Below are positions 17,391 through 25,224 of a stretch of DNA of 64,000 bases, in pieces (positions within the stretch are counted from its first letter, which is position 1; every line of letters begins with the position of its first letter). Made by a program: the position numbers and the translations under genes. The DNA is from Actinacidiphila rubida (lineage in GTDB: Bacteria > Actinomycetota > Actinomycetes > Streptomycetales > Streptomycetaceae): assembly GCF_900110255.1 (NCBI RefSeq), contig NZ_FODD01000039.1, forward strand, positions 1-64,000. Direction: 5' to 3'. The notes below the pieces were generated by a model. The model did not search any database. It saw only the letters and a list, made by a program, of their open reading frames with translations, and was not told the origin of the DNA.

Positions 17391-17537
17391 TCATGCAGGG
17401 GGTGAGGTGTGGCGGGTGGCGGTGAAGAACCCGGCAGCGTCAGGGGTCGCCTGTTGGGCACGGATGTCAGCGGTGACGGCGTCCAGCGCCTGAGCGGGGT
17501 CGAGGTCGTCCAGGTCGCATGGTTCGAGGAGGATCAT
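17391..17537 (-). CDS. Small protein, 48 aa, linked to the HAD gene
   Basis: The ATG at 17537 overlaps the HAD phosphatase stop (ATGA). It reads M-I-L-L-E-P-C-D-L-D-D-L-D-P and stays hydrophilic. Its stop in turn overlaps an ATG that opens a 14-codon mini-ORF before the next gene. Unknown function; position supports it. Confidence 0.45.
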   Translation of the reverse strand: MILLEPCDLDDLDPAQALDAVTADIRAQQATPDAAGFFTATRHTSPPA

Positions 17538-18271
17538 TGGCAGGGCGCCCTTCCGCGCTGGGGCCCGGGCTGCTGCCGTACCGGTCGGCCTGCGGTGGCC
17601 GACGGGAGGAGAGCGAGTCCGGTGCGCACGGCGGCCGGCAGGGTGCTGGCGACCGGCAGACCCGAGCTGGTCAGTATGTCGGGGTGCTGCAGCCCCCTGG
17701 CGAACAGGACGGCGTGAGCCCCGGCGGCGTGCGCGGCGCTCGCGTCGTCCAGGGTGTCGCCGACGACGACCACCCGCCGCGGTTCGACAGGATGCGGCAG
17801 ATGGGCCAGGTGGTCGGCCAGGGCACGGGACTTGCCGCTGTCCGTACCGCGCCGGCCGTCGACCCGCTCGAAGAGTCCTGCCACGCCGGCTGCTTGCGTT
17901 TCCGCGGTGAGCACGTCGTGCGGACTCAGCGACAGCAGCGACTGCCGGTAGCCCAGCCGGGAGAGCGTGCCCAGCAAGGCGGCGGCCCCGGCACGCAGCT
18001 GTACTGGACGCGTGCGAATGTGCTGCAAGTAGGTCTGCTCGGCCAGCGCCCACTCGGCGTCCGACAACGGGCGCTTGAGGAGCCGGGCATAGAAGTCCCG
18101 AATGGGCACGCAGTGCAGGTTCTGGTAGGTGGCCCGGTCCACCGGCGGGCTGCCCAGGGCGGCCAGGGTGACGTTCATGGCCAAGACCATGTCGCCGAGA
18201 TCGTCCTTGAGGGTGCCGTTCCAGTCCCAGACGATGTGCGTGGCCCGTTCCAGGGTGTTCGGGTCAGTCAG
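17534..18271 (-). CDS. HAD-superfamily phosphatase
   Basis: A 245-aa HAD hydrolase of the phosphoglycolate-phosphatase type. Motif I is D-W-N-G-T-L with the nucleophile Asp, motif II lies in S-L-S-P-H-D, motif III is the Lys of D-S-G-K-S, and motif IV is V-G-D-T-L-D-D. The cap-domain region is helical. I start it at CTG 18271, preceded by a perfect AAGGAGG and 5 nt. It overlaps the methyltransferase gene by 8 nt. The substrate is unknown, probably a small phosphorylated metabolite. Confidence 0.82.
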   Translation of the reverse strand: MTDPNTLERATHIVWDWNGTLKDDLGDMVLAMNVTLAALGSPPVDRATYQNLHCVPIRDFYARLLKRPLSDAEWALAEQTYLQHIRTRPVQLRAGAAALLGTLSRLGYRQSLLSLSPHDVLTAETQAAGVAGLFERVDGRRGTDSGKSRALADHLAHLPHPVEPRRVVVVGDTLDDASAAHAAGAHAVLFARGLQHPDILTSSGLPVASTLPAAVRTGLALLPSATAGRPVRQQPGPQRGRAPCQ

Positions 18272-19232
18272 GAAAGCCTCCTTGGATGGTGGCGTGGGGG
18301 AAGCGGGCAGCGGAGACGGTGGCGTAGCCGGGGTCGACGTCGATGGCCAGCCAGCGCCGGCCGAGGGATTCGGCCGCCTGACCGGTGGTGTTGGAGCCGG
18401 AGAAGAAGTCGACGACGAGGTCGCCGGGGTCGGTGCACAGCCGGATGAAGAACTCCGGGATTCGGGGAGGGAAGCGGGCCGGGTGCGGACGGATGCCGCG
18501 GCGGCGGCACTCGCGCAGGTAGGTGTCGTTGGAGGAACTGGTCGGCACGGTGAGCAAGCTGGTGGGCAGCGCTCCGCCCCGGTCGGCGTCGAAGGCGTCG
18601 CTGACGTGGTGCCCCGAAGGCCGCTGGGCGGGCGCGAAGTGCCGGCGCGGGTCTGCCAGCAGCCGTCGCATCGACGCCGAGTAGGGGGTCCGCAGACCGG
18701 TGGTGTCGGCCTTCGGGAACGGCGTCTTCGACAGCCACCACACGGTGTTGACGGTGTCCTTCGCACGGATCTTGCGCTTGGTGACCCACTCGGCCGGCGA
18801 CGGCAGCCGGGAAGGGTTGTGCCAGTAGACGTCCTGCGCGAGGTGGAATCCGAGCTCGTCGACCAGGGCCAGCAGGACGCGGAACTGGTGCAGGGAACGC
18901 ACGGGCCGGCCGCGCTGGTAGGCGCCGCCGAGGTCCAGCACCAGGCTCCCGCCCGGTTTCAGGGCGCGGCGGGCGGCCTTCGCGAACGGCAGCAGCCACC
19001 CGACGTAAGCCTCTTGGTCGGCGTTGCCGTACTCCTTCGGGCGTAGCAGCGGGAACGGCGGCGACGTCACGAACAAGTCGACACTGTCGGGGACGAGTTC
19101 GGACAGAAGATGCTGGCTGTCGCCGCTGTACTGCGCGCCCAGCGAGGTCGTGTAGTGCAGTTGCCCTGATGGCAGCCGGATCGAATTCGGTTCGGGTGCC
19201 AGGCAGTGTCCGGCGGACGCGGCGGCGGTCAT
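18264..19232 (-). CDS. DNA methyltransferase, TSPPF (N4-cytosine-type)
   Basis: A 322-aa SAM-dependent DNA methyltransferase of the beta order: catalytic T-S-P-P-F near residue 57 and a SAM-binding F-F-S-G-S-N-T-T-G near residue 275, with W-L-A-I-D-V-D after it. S-P-P-F/Y is typical of N4-cytosine enzymes, D-P-P-Y of N6-adenine, so N4-cytosine is the likelier product. The ATG at 19232 overlaps the coupling-protein stop. No nuclease partner is nearby, so it probably protects transferred DNA. Confidence 0.87.
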   Translation of the reverse strand: MTAAASAGHCLAPEPNSIRLPSGQLHYTTSLGAQYSGDSQHLLSELVPDSVDLFVTSPPFPLLRPKEYGNADQEAYVGWLLPFAKAARRALKPGGSLVLDLGGAYQRGRPVRSLHQFRVLLALVDELGFHLAQDVYWHNPSRLPSPAEWVTKRKIRAKDTVNTVWWLSKTPFPKADTTGLRTPYSASMRRLLADPRRHFAPAQRPSGHHVSDAFDADRGGALPTSLLTVPTSSSNDTYLRECRRRGIRPHPARFPPRIPEFFIRLCTDPGDLVVDFFSGSNTTGQAAESLGRRWLAIDVDPGYATVSAARFPHATIQGGFPD

Positions 19233-21031
19233 GCTGCCTTCCCGACGTTGTCCTTGGTCAGCGACTTGGCTATCGCCCGCGAGGTGATGGCTCTGGAGGC
19301 GGCAGCGGAAGCAGCCGTCAGTTCGTCGGCGCCGGGTTCGGAGTACCAGGGGCGCAGCGTGAGCATCGCGGCGCGCAGGCCGGTGGCGAACAGCAGCGCG
19401 GAGCCCTTGGCGAGAGAGCGGATCGCGTCCGGGGCGAGGATGCGTTCCTGGCGCATCGACACCGACGTGGACTTGCCCGAGCCCGAGGTTGAGGTGGAGG
19501 TGGTGGCGACGTCGTGGTCGCCGATCAGCCGGGAGAGCTTGTCGGCAAAGTCGGGGTCGTCGATCCCGGAGCCGATGACCTTGATCGTGGCGGCCGACCA
19601 CATGGCGTCCATACCTGCGTCGCCCCAGACCTTCTGGCCTTGGCGGTAGGACTGCAGGATCGTGAGCGGGATGATCCCGCGGGATCCCAGGTGGGAGTAC
19701 AGGTCCGGCAAATCGCTGATCTTGCAGACGTTGGCGGCCTCGTCGAGGATTGCCAGCATCGGCGGGTCGAGCCGGCCTCCGGCGCGTTCGGCGGCGGTGG
19801 TCGCGGTGCGCATCACGCTGTCGGCGCACGCCGCGATCAGCGCCGACGCGCCGCCACCGCCGTCCTTCGACAGCAGATACAGCGTGTCGCGGCTGCCGAC
19901 AAACGCCTGCGGGTCGAACTCGGGGATGCCAGCCTGGGGGGTGACCCAGGCTGCGATGTCGCTGTTGAGCAGGCACGCCGCGTACTGCCTGGCCGTCTCG
20001 TAGATCCCGTCGCGTGTCTCGGGCGGTCCTTCCACCGTGCCCTTGAGCTGCGCGGCGACGGGGCCGAAGTGGTGGTCGCGCAGGATGTCCAGCGGGGTGC
20101 GGTCCGCGGGGAACGCGAGCCACGTCATGACGTCGGTGATCGGCCGCCTGTCATTGGCGGCGGCCAGGAAGAGCTGCGACAGGACGTTGCTGGCGGCCTT
20201 CGACCAGAAGTCGCCCTGCTGGGAGGCATCCACCGAAGCGGCGAGGAAGTGACCCGCCAGCCGTCCCGCGCCTTCGAGGGTGGTGGCGCCGGCCAGGGGG
20301 TTCCACCACAAGGTGCGCTGGGCATGGGCGATCTGCTGGGGGTCCATGGTCCAGGTCCGCCCCACGGCCGCGCGGGCGTCGAGGGTGGCGGTGTAGGCGT
20401 CGCCGGCGGCCTTGTTGCTGGTGAGCATCACCGGGCCAGGGGAGTTGAGGATGGCCGGGATCGCGAGGCAGGTGGTCTTGCCGGAGCGGGGGGCCATGAT
20501 CGCGACGGCTACGTCTTCGTAGCCCATCCGGACCTCGTGCCGGGTGCCTGCCAGGTTGCCGAGCAGGATTCCGGTCTGGTGGGGATCGGGCCTTTTGGTG
20601 TCTTTCAGGCTGGGACGCAGGGACCGGGCTTTGTTGGTGATCGCCCGGGCGAGAAGGGGCTGGATGTCCCGGTGCTTGGCCATCCCGGCGACCGCCTTGC
20701 TCCGGCCGCTTCCGCCGCCGTTGCGGCGGAGCCACCACCAGCGCCCGGCGACGGCGGCGAGGACGACGGTGATCAGGCCGGGGGCGATGAACCGGCCGAT
20801 GAGCAGGGTGGTGTGGCCGGCACCGGGCCAGAGCAGGTCGGGGTGGAGGAGGGCGTCGGCCGGCTGGTAGGGGGCCCAAGGGCCGGAGTGGGTCAGGACG
20901 GTGGCGCAGTTCCCGCCGAGCCAGGCGGCGTTGGCGGCGGGGACGGCGAAGGCGATGGCGCCGATGATGAGCTTGAACAGCCAGTCGGTGAGGTCTGACG
21001 TGCCGGAGCCGCGTGCGGGGTTGGAGGGCAG
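19229..21031 (-). CDS. VirD4/TraG-like conjugative coupling ATPase
   Basis: Two membrane helices (about residues 30-50, L-F-K-L-I-I-G-A-I-A, and 80-105, L-I-G-R-F-I-A-P-G-L) precede a cytoplasmic ATPase with Walker A A-P-R-S-G-K-T-T and Walker B A-I-L-D-E-A-A-N. It would recruit the relaxase-DNA complex to the channel. The first ATG (20683) would remove both helices, so the start must lie upstream. CTG at 21031 after GGAAGAAGACGTC is my best guess (600 aa). A stop at 21079 limits further extension. Confidence 0.82.
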   Translation of the reverse strand: MPSNPARGSGTSDLTDWLFKLIIGAIAFAVPAANAAWLGGNCATVLTHSGPWAPYQPADALLHPDLLWPGAGHTTLLIGRFIAPGLITVVLAAVAGRWWWLRRNGGGSGRSKAVAGMAKHRDIQPLLARAITNKARSLRPSLKDTKRPDPHQTGILLGNLAGTRHEVRMGYEDVAVAIMAPRSGKTTCLAIPAILNSPGPVMLTSNKAAGDAYTATLDARAAVGRTWTMDPQQIAHAQRTLWWNPLAGATTLEGAGRLAGHFLAASVDASQQGDFWSKAASNVLSQLFLAAANDRRPITDVMTWLAFPADRTPLDILRDHHFGPVAAQLKGTVEGPPETRDGIYETARQYAACLLNSDIAAWVTPQAGIPEFDPQAFVGSRDTLYLLSKDGGGGASALIAACADSVMRTATTAAERAGGRLDPPMLAILDEAANVCKISDLPDLYSHLGSRGIIPLTILQSYRQGQKVWGDAGMDAMWSAATIKVIGSGIDDPDFADKLSRLIGDHDVATTSTSTSGSGKSTSVSMRQERILAPDAIRSLAKGSALLFATGLRAAMLTLRPWYSEPGADELTAASAAASRAITSRAIAKSLTKDNVGKAA

Positions 21032-21076
21032 GGACGTCTTCTTCCGGGACGGGGTGGTTGCCGAGACGGTGCCGGA

Positions 21077-21463
21077 TCAGTGGACCGGGCGGGGCGCGGC
21101 GGCCGGCGCCGGCCTGCCGTAAGCCGCCGTGGTCAGAGCGGGACCCTCCGGAGCGGCAGGGCCGCGCTTGGCACCCGGCTGCGCCTGGGGCCCTGGGCTG
21201 CGTTCGAGCGCGGCGGCCAGGCCAGCGTCGATGCCGATCCGGATGCCCAGATGCCGGGCGTCGGAGCGGAGCCTGGTCACTGCCGTGCGGATCGCGGTGG
21301 GGTCGTTGGGGGTGGCGGGCAGGGTGTAGCGGAAGTCGCCGGGCTGCAGGGTGAAGCCGGCGTGGCTGAGCAGGTCGTGCTCGACGCCGGGCTCTTCTTC
21401 GGTGGTCAGAGCGAGCAGGCCCAGCGCGTGGTGCTGGCCGACGGTGATGCGGACGGGCTCGAT
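21077..21463 (-). CDS. Hypothetical protein, 128 aa, ATC start
   Basis: The frame is coding-like up to I-E-P-V-R-I-T-V-G-Q-H-H-A-L-G at 21463, where ATC follows TTGGAG and 8 nt; no ATG, GTG or TTG precedes an internal GTG at 21280. An acidic T-E-E-E-P-G-V-E-H-D segment and a repeated I-R-I-G-I-D end lie in the core; the tail is Pro/Ala-rich. No family recognised. It sits between the coupling protein and a helical protein. Confidence 0.5.
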   Translation of the reverse strand: MEPVRITVGQHHALGLLALTTEEEPGVEHDLLSHAGFTLQPGDFRYTLPATPNDPTAIRTAVTRLRSDARHLGIRIGIDAGLAAALERSPGPQAQPGAKRGPAAPEGPALTTAAYGRPAPAAAPRPVH

Positions 21464-21520
21464 GGTGAGAACTCCAAGGATGGATCGGGGACGCTGTTGT
21501 GGGTGCGGTTGCCGACGGGG

Positions 21521-22120
21521 TCAGCGCAGGCGCCTGTGCTGGGGATGACCGGGCGGCTGCGGCGGCAGCTCGGCGGGGTCCTGGGCGCGGCCGTGTTCGG
21601 CGGACGGGCCAGCGGCTTCGCGGTCTTGGCCGGCGGCTCGGGCGATCTGGTTCAGGACGTGGCCGCCGTCGGCCCATTCGCACAGATAGCCCCAGGCTTC
21701 GGCGTTGCGCTCGGCCAGCGGTTCGTCGTAGCCGTCTGTGCCGGGCACGGCGCTGGCTGGCAGCGCGTCGCGTTCGGCCTGCCACAGGACTTGGGCGTGC
21801 TCCAGGCCGACCCGGGCTTCGTCGAGACGGGTGAGCGTGCCGCGCCAGTGCGGCTGGCGCTCGGCTGCGGGCAGCGCGGCAACTTGGCGTTCGGCGAGGG
21901 CCAGAAGTTCCTCCAGGTTCGGGCGGAGTGGCTCGAAGGCCCGCCAGGTGTCGGCGTCGCGCTGACGCTGGCGGCGACCGTACGCAAGGTCGTCCAGTGG
22001 CCAGCCTTGGTCGTCGACGCGGGTGTCGGTGTAGGCGTGCCAGTCCCGGAGGATGTGTGCGGCAGCCCGGGCGTAGACGGTGAGCCGGTCCAGGAGGAGC
22101 TGGTGGTGGGCGGGGTCGAT
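21521..22120 (-). CDS. Helical hypothetical protein, 199 aa, possible ATC start
   Basis: A helical, Trp-rich protein (I-L-R-D-W-H-A-Y, A-D-T-W-R-A-F, V-L-W-Q-A-E-R-D). The only canonical in-frame start (GTG 21748) would cut away two thirds of the conserved-looking part. ATC at 22120 follows GAGAGG by 10 nt. Its beginning, I-D-P-A-H-H-Q-L-L-L-D-R-L-T, resembles that of the gene at 31675-32838 (I-H-P, then L-L-L-D-H-L-T), so the two may be paralogues. Unknown function. Confidence 0.5.
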   Translation of the reverse strand: MDPAHHQLLLDRLTVYARAAAHILRDWHAYTDTRVDDQGWPLDDLAYGRRQRQRDADTWRAFEPLRPNLEELLALAERQVAALPAAERQPHWRGTLTRLDEARVGLEHAQVLWQAERDALPASAVPGTDGYDEPLAERNAEAWGYLCEWADGGHVLNQIARAAGQDREAAGPSAEHGRAQDPAELPPQPPGHPQHRRLR

Positions 22121-22252
22121 AGGACTAGGGCCTCTCTGTGGAGCGGGAGTTGGCGGCGCGCGGGTGCCACGGTCTTTTTCATGGCCGGCCTGCGGGTAGC
22201 CAGTGCCGCGATGGTCCTGCGCTGTTTGCGGGCTGCGTGGCGTGTGGTCGGG

Positions 22253-22396
22253 TCACCGGGACTCCTCGCGCGCAGGCCGCTGCCTTAGCCGGGGCTGGTT
22301 GGCGTGCTGGTGGGCGCGGGCACGCAGCAGCGCCAGCGCAGTGATCCGGGCGCGAGGGCGGCGCCGGACCGGGGTGGTGGGGTGGAGGTGGGCCAT
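22253..22396 (-). CDS. Small basic protein, 47 aa
   Basis: The ATG at 22396 has AAGGAGCCG directly upstream. The product is very basic (V-R-R-R-P-R-A-R, then L-R-Q-R-P-A-R-E-E-S-R) with Ala/Leu between. It overlaps the 3' end of the DUF317 gene by about 110 nt in another frame, so one of the two boundaries may be wrong. The strong SD favours this gene. Confidence 0.5.
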   Translation of the reverse strand: MAHLHPTTPVRRRPRARITALALLRARAHQHANQPRLRQRPAREESR

Positions 22397-23286
22397 CGGC
22401 TCCTTGGCGGGTGTGTGGCGCGGGGCGGGGCTGCTGGGCCGGGCGGGACTGCTGGCAGCGGCGGAAGTGGGACTGCCTGCCGGATCCGGACAGGGCGGGG
22501 GCGCAGGCGGGCGGTGGCGAGGGTGCGGGCGGAACGAGCCCAGGCCGCGGCGCGCCCTGCGGCAGTACGGGTCTGGTGCCAGGCGGCGAGCTGGCAGGGC
22601 AGCACCGCGTACGCGGTGGTTGCGACGTGCGGGGCGCTGGCGAACGGGATCCGGCCCGGCGGGCGCAGGACCGGTTGGGGGTCGGCGAGCGCGGCAGCGA
22701 ACCCTTCGACCGCGTGCAGCGGAGTGTGCTCGGAGAAACCGGCAGTCCGCAGCGGAACGCTGCGGCCCCTGGTGCCAGGTGTGTGGGCGCTGGCCATCCA
22801 GATTGCGGTGTCGCCTTCGCGTCGGTACTGCAGGCTCGCAGTGCCTTCGGGGTGGTCGGCGCTCTGCTGCTCCCCACCCTTGCCGGGCTTCCGCCCGAGG
22901 GCGGTGGCCCGGCCCAGGGCGTCGGGTGCGTGGGCGGGGCGCGGCCCTGCGAGGGCGTCGGTCAGGCCGGCGAGAATCTCCACCGGGACGGCGGCGCCGA
23001 GGGTGGCGTGCCAGGCGGGCTGACCGGGAGGGGCGCCGGAAACGATCCACATCGGCGGGCTGGTGTGGGAGCTGTAGCCGACCCGCACGAACTTGTCGGG
23101 GCTTTCGAGCACGAGCGGTGCGCCGGACTTGGGGGTGCGGTTCTTCCAACCAGCCCCGGCCAGGTAGGCGGTGATGTGGGTGAGGTCGCCGCCTCCGGCA
23201 AGGTGCCGGGGCCGGACCAAGTAGTGCTGGCGGGGCACGTCGCCAGCCATGGCGGCCGGTCCCCAGCGCGGTTGCCGCTGCTTCAT
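22285..23286 (-). CDS. DUF317 protein
   Basis: A 333-aa protein with V-R-P-R-H-L-A-G-G-G-D near residue 25, the F-V-R-V-G-Y strand, and P-M-W-I-V-S-G-A-P. A second DUF317-like unit starts near residue 150 (A-S-L-Q-Y-R-R-E-G-D, then W-M-A-S-A-H-T-P). The last 70 residues are Pro/Arg-rich and overlap the 47-aa gene. The ATG at 23286 overlaps the previous stop. Function unknown. Confidence 0.72.
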   Translation of the reverse strand: MKQRQPRWGPAAMAGDVPRQHYLVRPRHLAGGGDLTHITAYLAGAGWKNRTPKSGAPLVLESPDKFVRVGYSSHTSPPMWIVSGAPPGQPAWHATLGAAVPVEILAGLTDALAGPRPAHAPDALGRATALGRKPGKGGEQQSADHPEGTASLQYRREGDTAIWMASAHTPGTRGRSVPLRTAGFSEHTPLHAVEGFAAALADPQPVLRPPGRIPFASAPHVATTAYAVLPCQLAAWHQTRTAAGRAAAWARSARTLATARLRPRPVRIRQAVPLPPLPAVPPGPAAPPRATHPPRSRWPTSTPPPRSGAALAPGSLRWRCCVPAPTSTPTSPG

Positions 23287-23630
23287 CGCGTCCGCCTCGC
23301 CGGGACCGGTGTGGTGGTCAGAGCGGCTGGTTCTGACGCAGGAGTGAGGGCCGGGTTGAGTTCGGCGTCCAGGCGAAGGACGAGGTCGTACAGGTCGTCG
23401 GCGGCCTGCCCGTACAAGCCGGCGTGGGGGTCACCGTGGTGCTGGGCGCGGTAGGAGGCGGTGGCCAGCAGCATCACGACCCGGCCGAGCACACCGTCCT
23501 CCGAGGTGGTCGCGTCGCTGAGGATCTGGCGGGTTTCGTCGGGGCCGGCTGCCCCGAGGTGTTCGGCGAGCCGGTCGATCTGGCGCGCGGCTTCGCGGGC
23601 GAAATCAGCGGTGAAGGCAGCTGACGGCAG
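23283..23630 (-). CDS. Helical protein, 115 aa, CTG start with ideal SD
   Basis: AAAGGAG and a 5-nt spacer precede CTG 23630, and the reading from there is fully coding-like (A-D-F-A-R-E-A-A-R-Q-I-D-R-L-A-E-H-L). The first canonical start, GTG 23492, lies inside a helix and has no SD. The protein is a short helical bundle with a Tyr-rich centre (Y-R-A-Q-H-H, G-L-Y-G-Q-A-A-D-D-L-Y). Four-nt overlap with the DUF317 gene. Family unknown. Confidence 0.6.
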   Translation of the reverse strand: MPSAAFTADFAREAARQIDRLAEHLGAAGPDETRQILSDATTSEDGVLGRVVMLLATASYRAQHHGDPHAGLYGQAADDLYDLVLRLDAELNPALTPASEPAALTTTPVPARRTR

Positions 23631-23820
23631 GGGCGCTCCTTTCCTGGAGGCGGACGCGAGGGGGGCTGCAGCCGCTGGCCAGGGGTTCAGCAGCGGACGC
23701 CTGCGCCGGGCCGGCAGGTTGCGGCGGCACCGCGTGGGTGACCGGTCCGGCGAAGGCGGCGAGCGCCGCCTCGTCGACGACGCCGGGGTCGATTGTGGCG
23801 CGGAACCCGGTCACGTGCAC
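23605..23820 (-). CDS. Uncertain small protein, 71 aa
   Basis: The reading V-H-V-T-G-F-R-A-T-I-D-P-G-V-V-D-E-A-A-L looks coding, but no SD precedes the GTG at 23820, and an in-frame TAG about 60 nt upstream limits extension. A coding-like N-terminus exists in another frame (V-V-P-L-P-D-D-N-H-R), so this may be a frameshifted gene. Its end overlaps the next gene by 26 nt. Confidence 0.33.
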   Translation of the reverse strand: MHVTGFRATIDPGVVDEAALAAFAGPVTHAVPPQPAGPAQASAAEPLASGCSPPRVRLQERSAPAVSCLHR

Positions 23821-23918
23821 CGCGCCGCAGGCCCGGCCTGGCGGCTTGGCGGTGGTTGTCGTCGGGCAAGGGCACTACCGGCACGGGCCGATGCGCCCGG
23901 GTATTGGAGAAGGATGGG

Positions 23919-25190
23919 TCAGCGCTCGGACGCGACAGCCGCCGGGGCTGGTGTGACCTGGATGTCGAGAGCGGCGCGTAGGTCTGTGACCTCCCGGTCC
24001 AGCTGGGTCAGGTCGCGGGGGCGGTAGAGGATACGGCCGGCTCCGGTGACGGTGCCCGCGGTGGCCGGGACGGGTTCGCCGGGACGGAGGTTGATCGTCG
24101 CGGCGATAACGCCGGGAAGCTGCTCGATGCTCTGGGCGGTGGCCGCGTGGGTGACGGTCCCGGGCGGTGCGGCGATCATGACGGCGGTCAGGGCGGGGTA
24201 TCGGGGTACCGCGGTCAGGGCAGGGCGTTGGCCGGTGGCGAGGGCGGCGAGCGTTGCGGGGACGTTGATGCCGTACATCAGGCCTGTGAGTTCGGTGATG
24301 CAGTCGCCGCCGGGGCGGGCGGCGGCTTCTCCGACGTGCAGCCGGCCGTCGGTGGTGCGCAGGATCTCGCAGTGCACGGCGCCGGTCTGGGCGCCGAGCG
24401 CGGCGGCGGCGCGGCGGGCGAGGTCGGTCACCGCGGGGGCTTCGGGGTGGTCGGGGGGCAGGACGGTGTCGTAGGAGGCGGATCCGACGGTGCGCAAGAG
24501 CGGCTGGTCGTAGCGTCCGGGGGCCGCCAGCAGGATCTCGCCGTCGTGGGCGTACAGGTCGACGAAGTATTCGTCGGCCAGGTCCAGGAAGGTCTCGACG
24601 AGGAAGCCATCCTGGGCGCCGTGCAGGGAGTCCAGGGCGTGGCCGGCGTGGAAGCGGCCGGTGACGTCGGGGACGCGGGAGTCGAAGGCGCCCGCGTTGA
24701 GGAGTTCACCGAGGTGGATCTCTGAGCGGATGACGAAGGTGTTCCAGGTGGCTGCGCCCGCGCGGGGTTTGACGATCACGGGCCAGCCCAGAACCGCCGC
24801 GGCGGCGGGAATCTCGTTCGCGTGGTGGACCAACTGGTGGCCGGCGACTGGCAGACCGGCAGCCAGCAGCGCGTTCTTCATCAGGTGCTTGTCGGTGTAG
24901 CGGTGGGCGGCGTCCACGCCGAGGCCCGGCAGGCCGCGCAGGTGGCGTAGGTGGGCGGCGGCGACGATGCACTGCTCGTCGATCGTGGCGACCGCGCCGA
25001 CCGGGGGTAGCGAGGGTTCCAAGGCCGTGAGGGCGTCGAGGTCGTCCCAGTGTCTGATGGTGTGCACCTGGACACCGGGCGGCGGGTGGTCGGGGCCGGG
25101 CGCGGGAGTCAGGAGGGTGACGGTGTGTCCGGCCGTCAGGAGAGCGGTTTCCATGGTGGGGTTGCCGGTGGCGAGGACGAGAACGTGCAG
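23919..25190 (-). CDS. ATP-grasp ligase-like protein (downstream copy)
   Basis: A 423-aa ATP-grasp enzyme. An N-terminal Rossmann-like part (V-L-V-L-A-T-G) is followed by the ATP-binding lysine strand P-V-I-V-K-P-R-A-G, then V-E-T-F-L-D-L-A-D-E, and the metal-binding end H-V-G-E-A-A-A-R-P-G-G-D. Such enzymes join a carboxylate to an amine through an acyl phosphate. Start at CTG 25190 after AAAGGCCCCAC; the first internal ATG would cut the first strand. It lies 34 nt after its paralogue, suggesting two coupling steps or divergent substrates. Confidence 0.82.
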   Translation of the reverse strand: MHVLVLATGNPTMETALLTAGHTVTLLTPAPGPDHPPPGVQVHTIRHWDDLDALTALEPSLPPVGAVATIDEQCIVAAAHLRHLRGLPGLGVDAAHRYTDKHLMKNALLAAGLPVAGHQLVHHANEIPAAAAVLGWPVIVKPRAGAATWNTFVIRSEIHLGELLNAGAFDSRVPDVTGRFHAGHALDSLHGAQDGFLVETFLDLADEYFVDLYAHDGEILLAAPGRYDQPLLRTVGSASYDTVLPPDHPEAPAVTDLARRAAAALGAQTGAVHCEILRTTDGRLHVGEAAARPGGDCITELTGLMYGINVPATLAALATGQRPALTAVPRYPALTAVMIAAPPGTVTHAATAQSIEQLPGVIAATINLRPGEPVPATAGTVTGAGRILYRPRDLTQLDREVTDLRAALDIQVTPAPAAVASER

Positions 25191-25224
25191 GGTGGGGCCT
25201 TTCAGCGGTGAGCGGTGGCTGGGC

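Noticed and set aside
21080..22288. A 402-aa plus-strand open frame.
   Set aside because: It lies opposite coding-like minus-strand genes and has no SD or recognisable domain; composition is that of an antisense shadow.
19229..22396. Four consecutive coding segments in the same reading frame, separated by single TGA codons, suggesting stop-codon readthrough.
   Set aside because: Near-cognate starts explain the segments, residues just after each TGA look non-coding, and three same-frame neighbours by chance are not rare.
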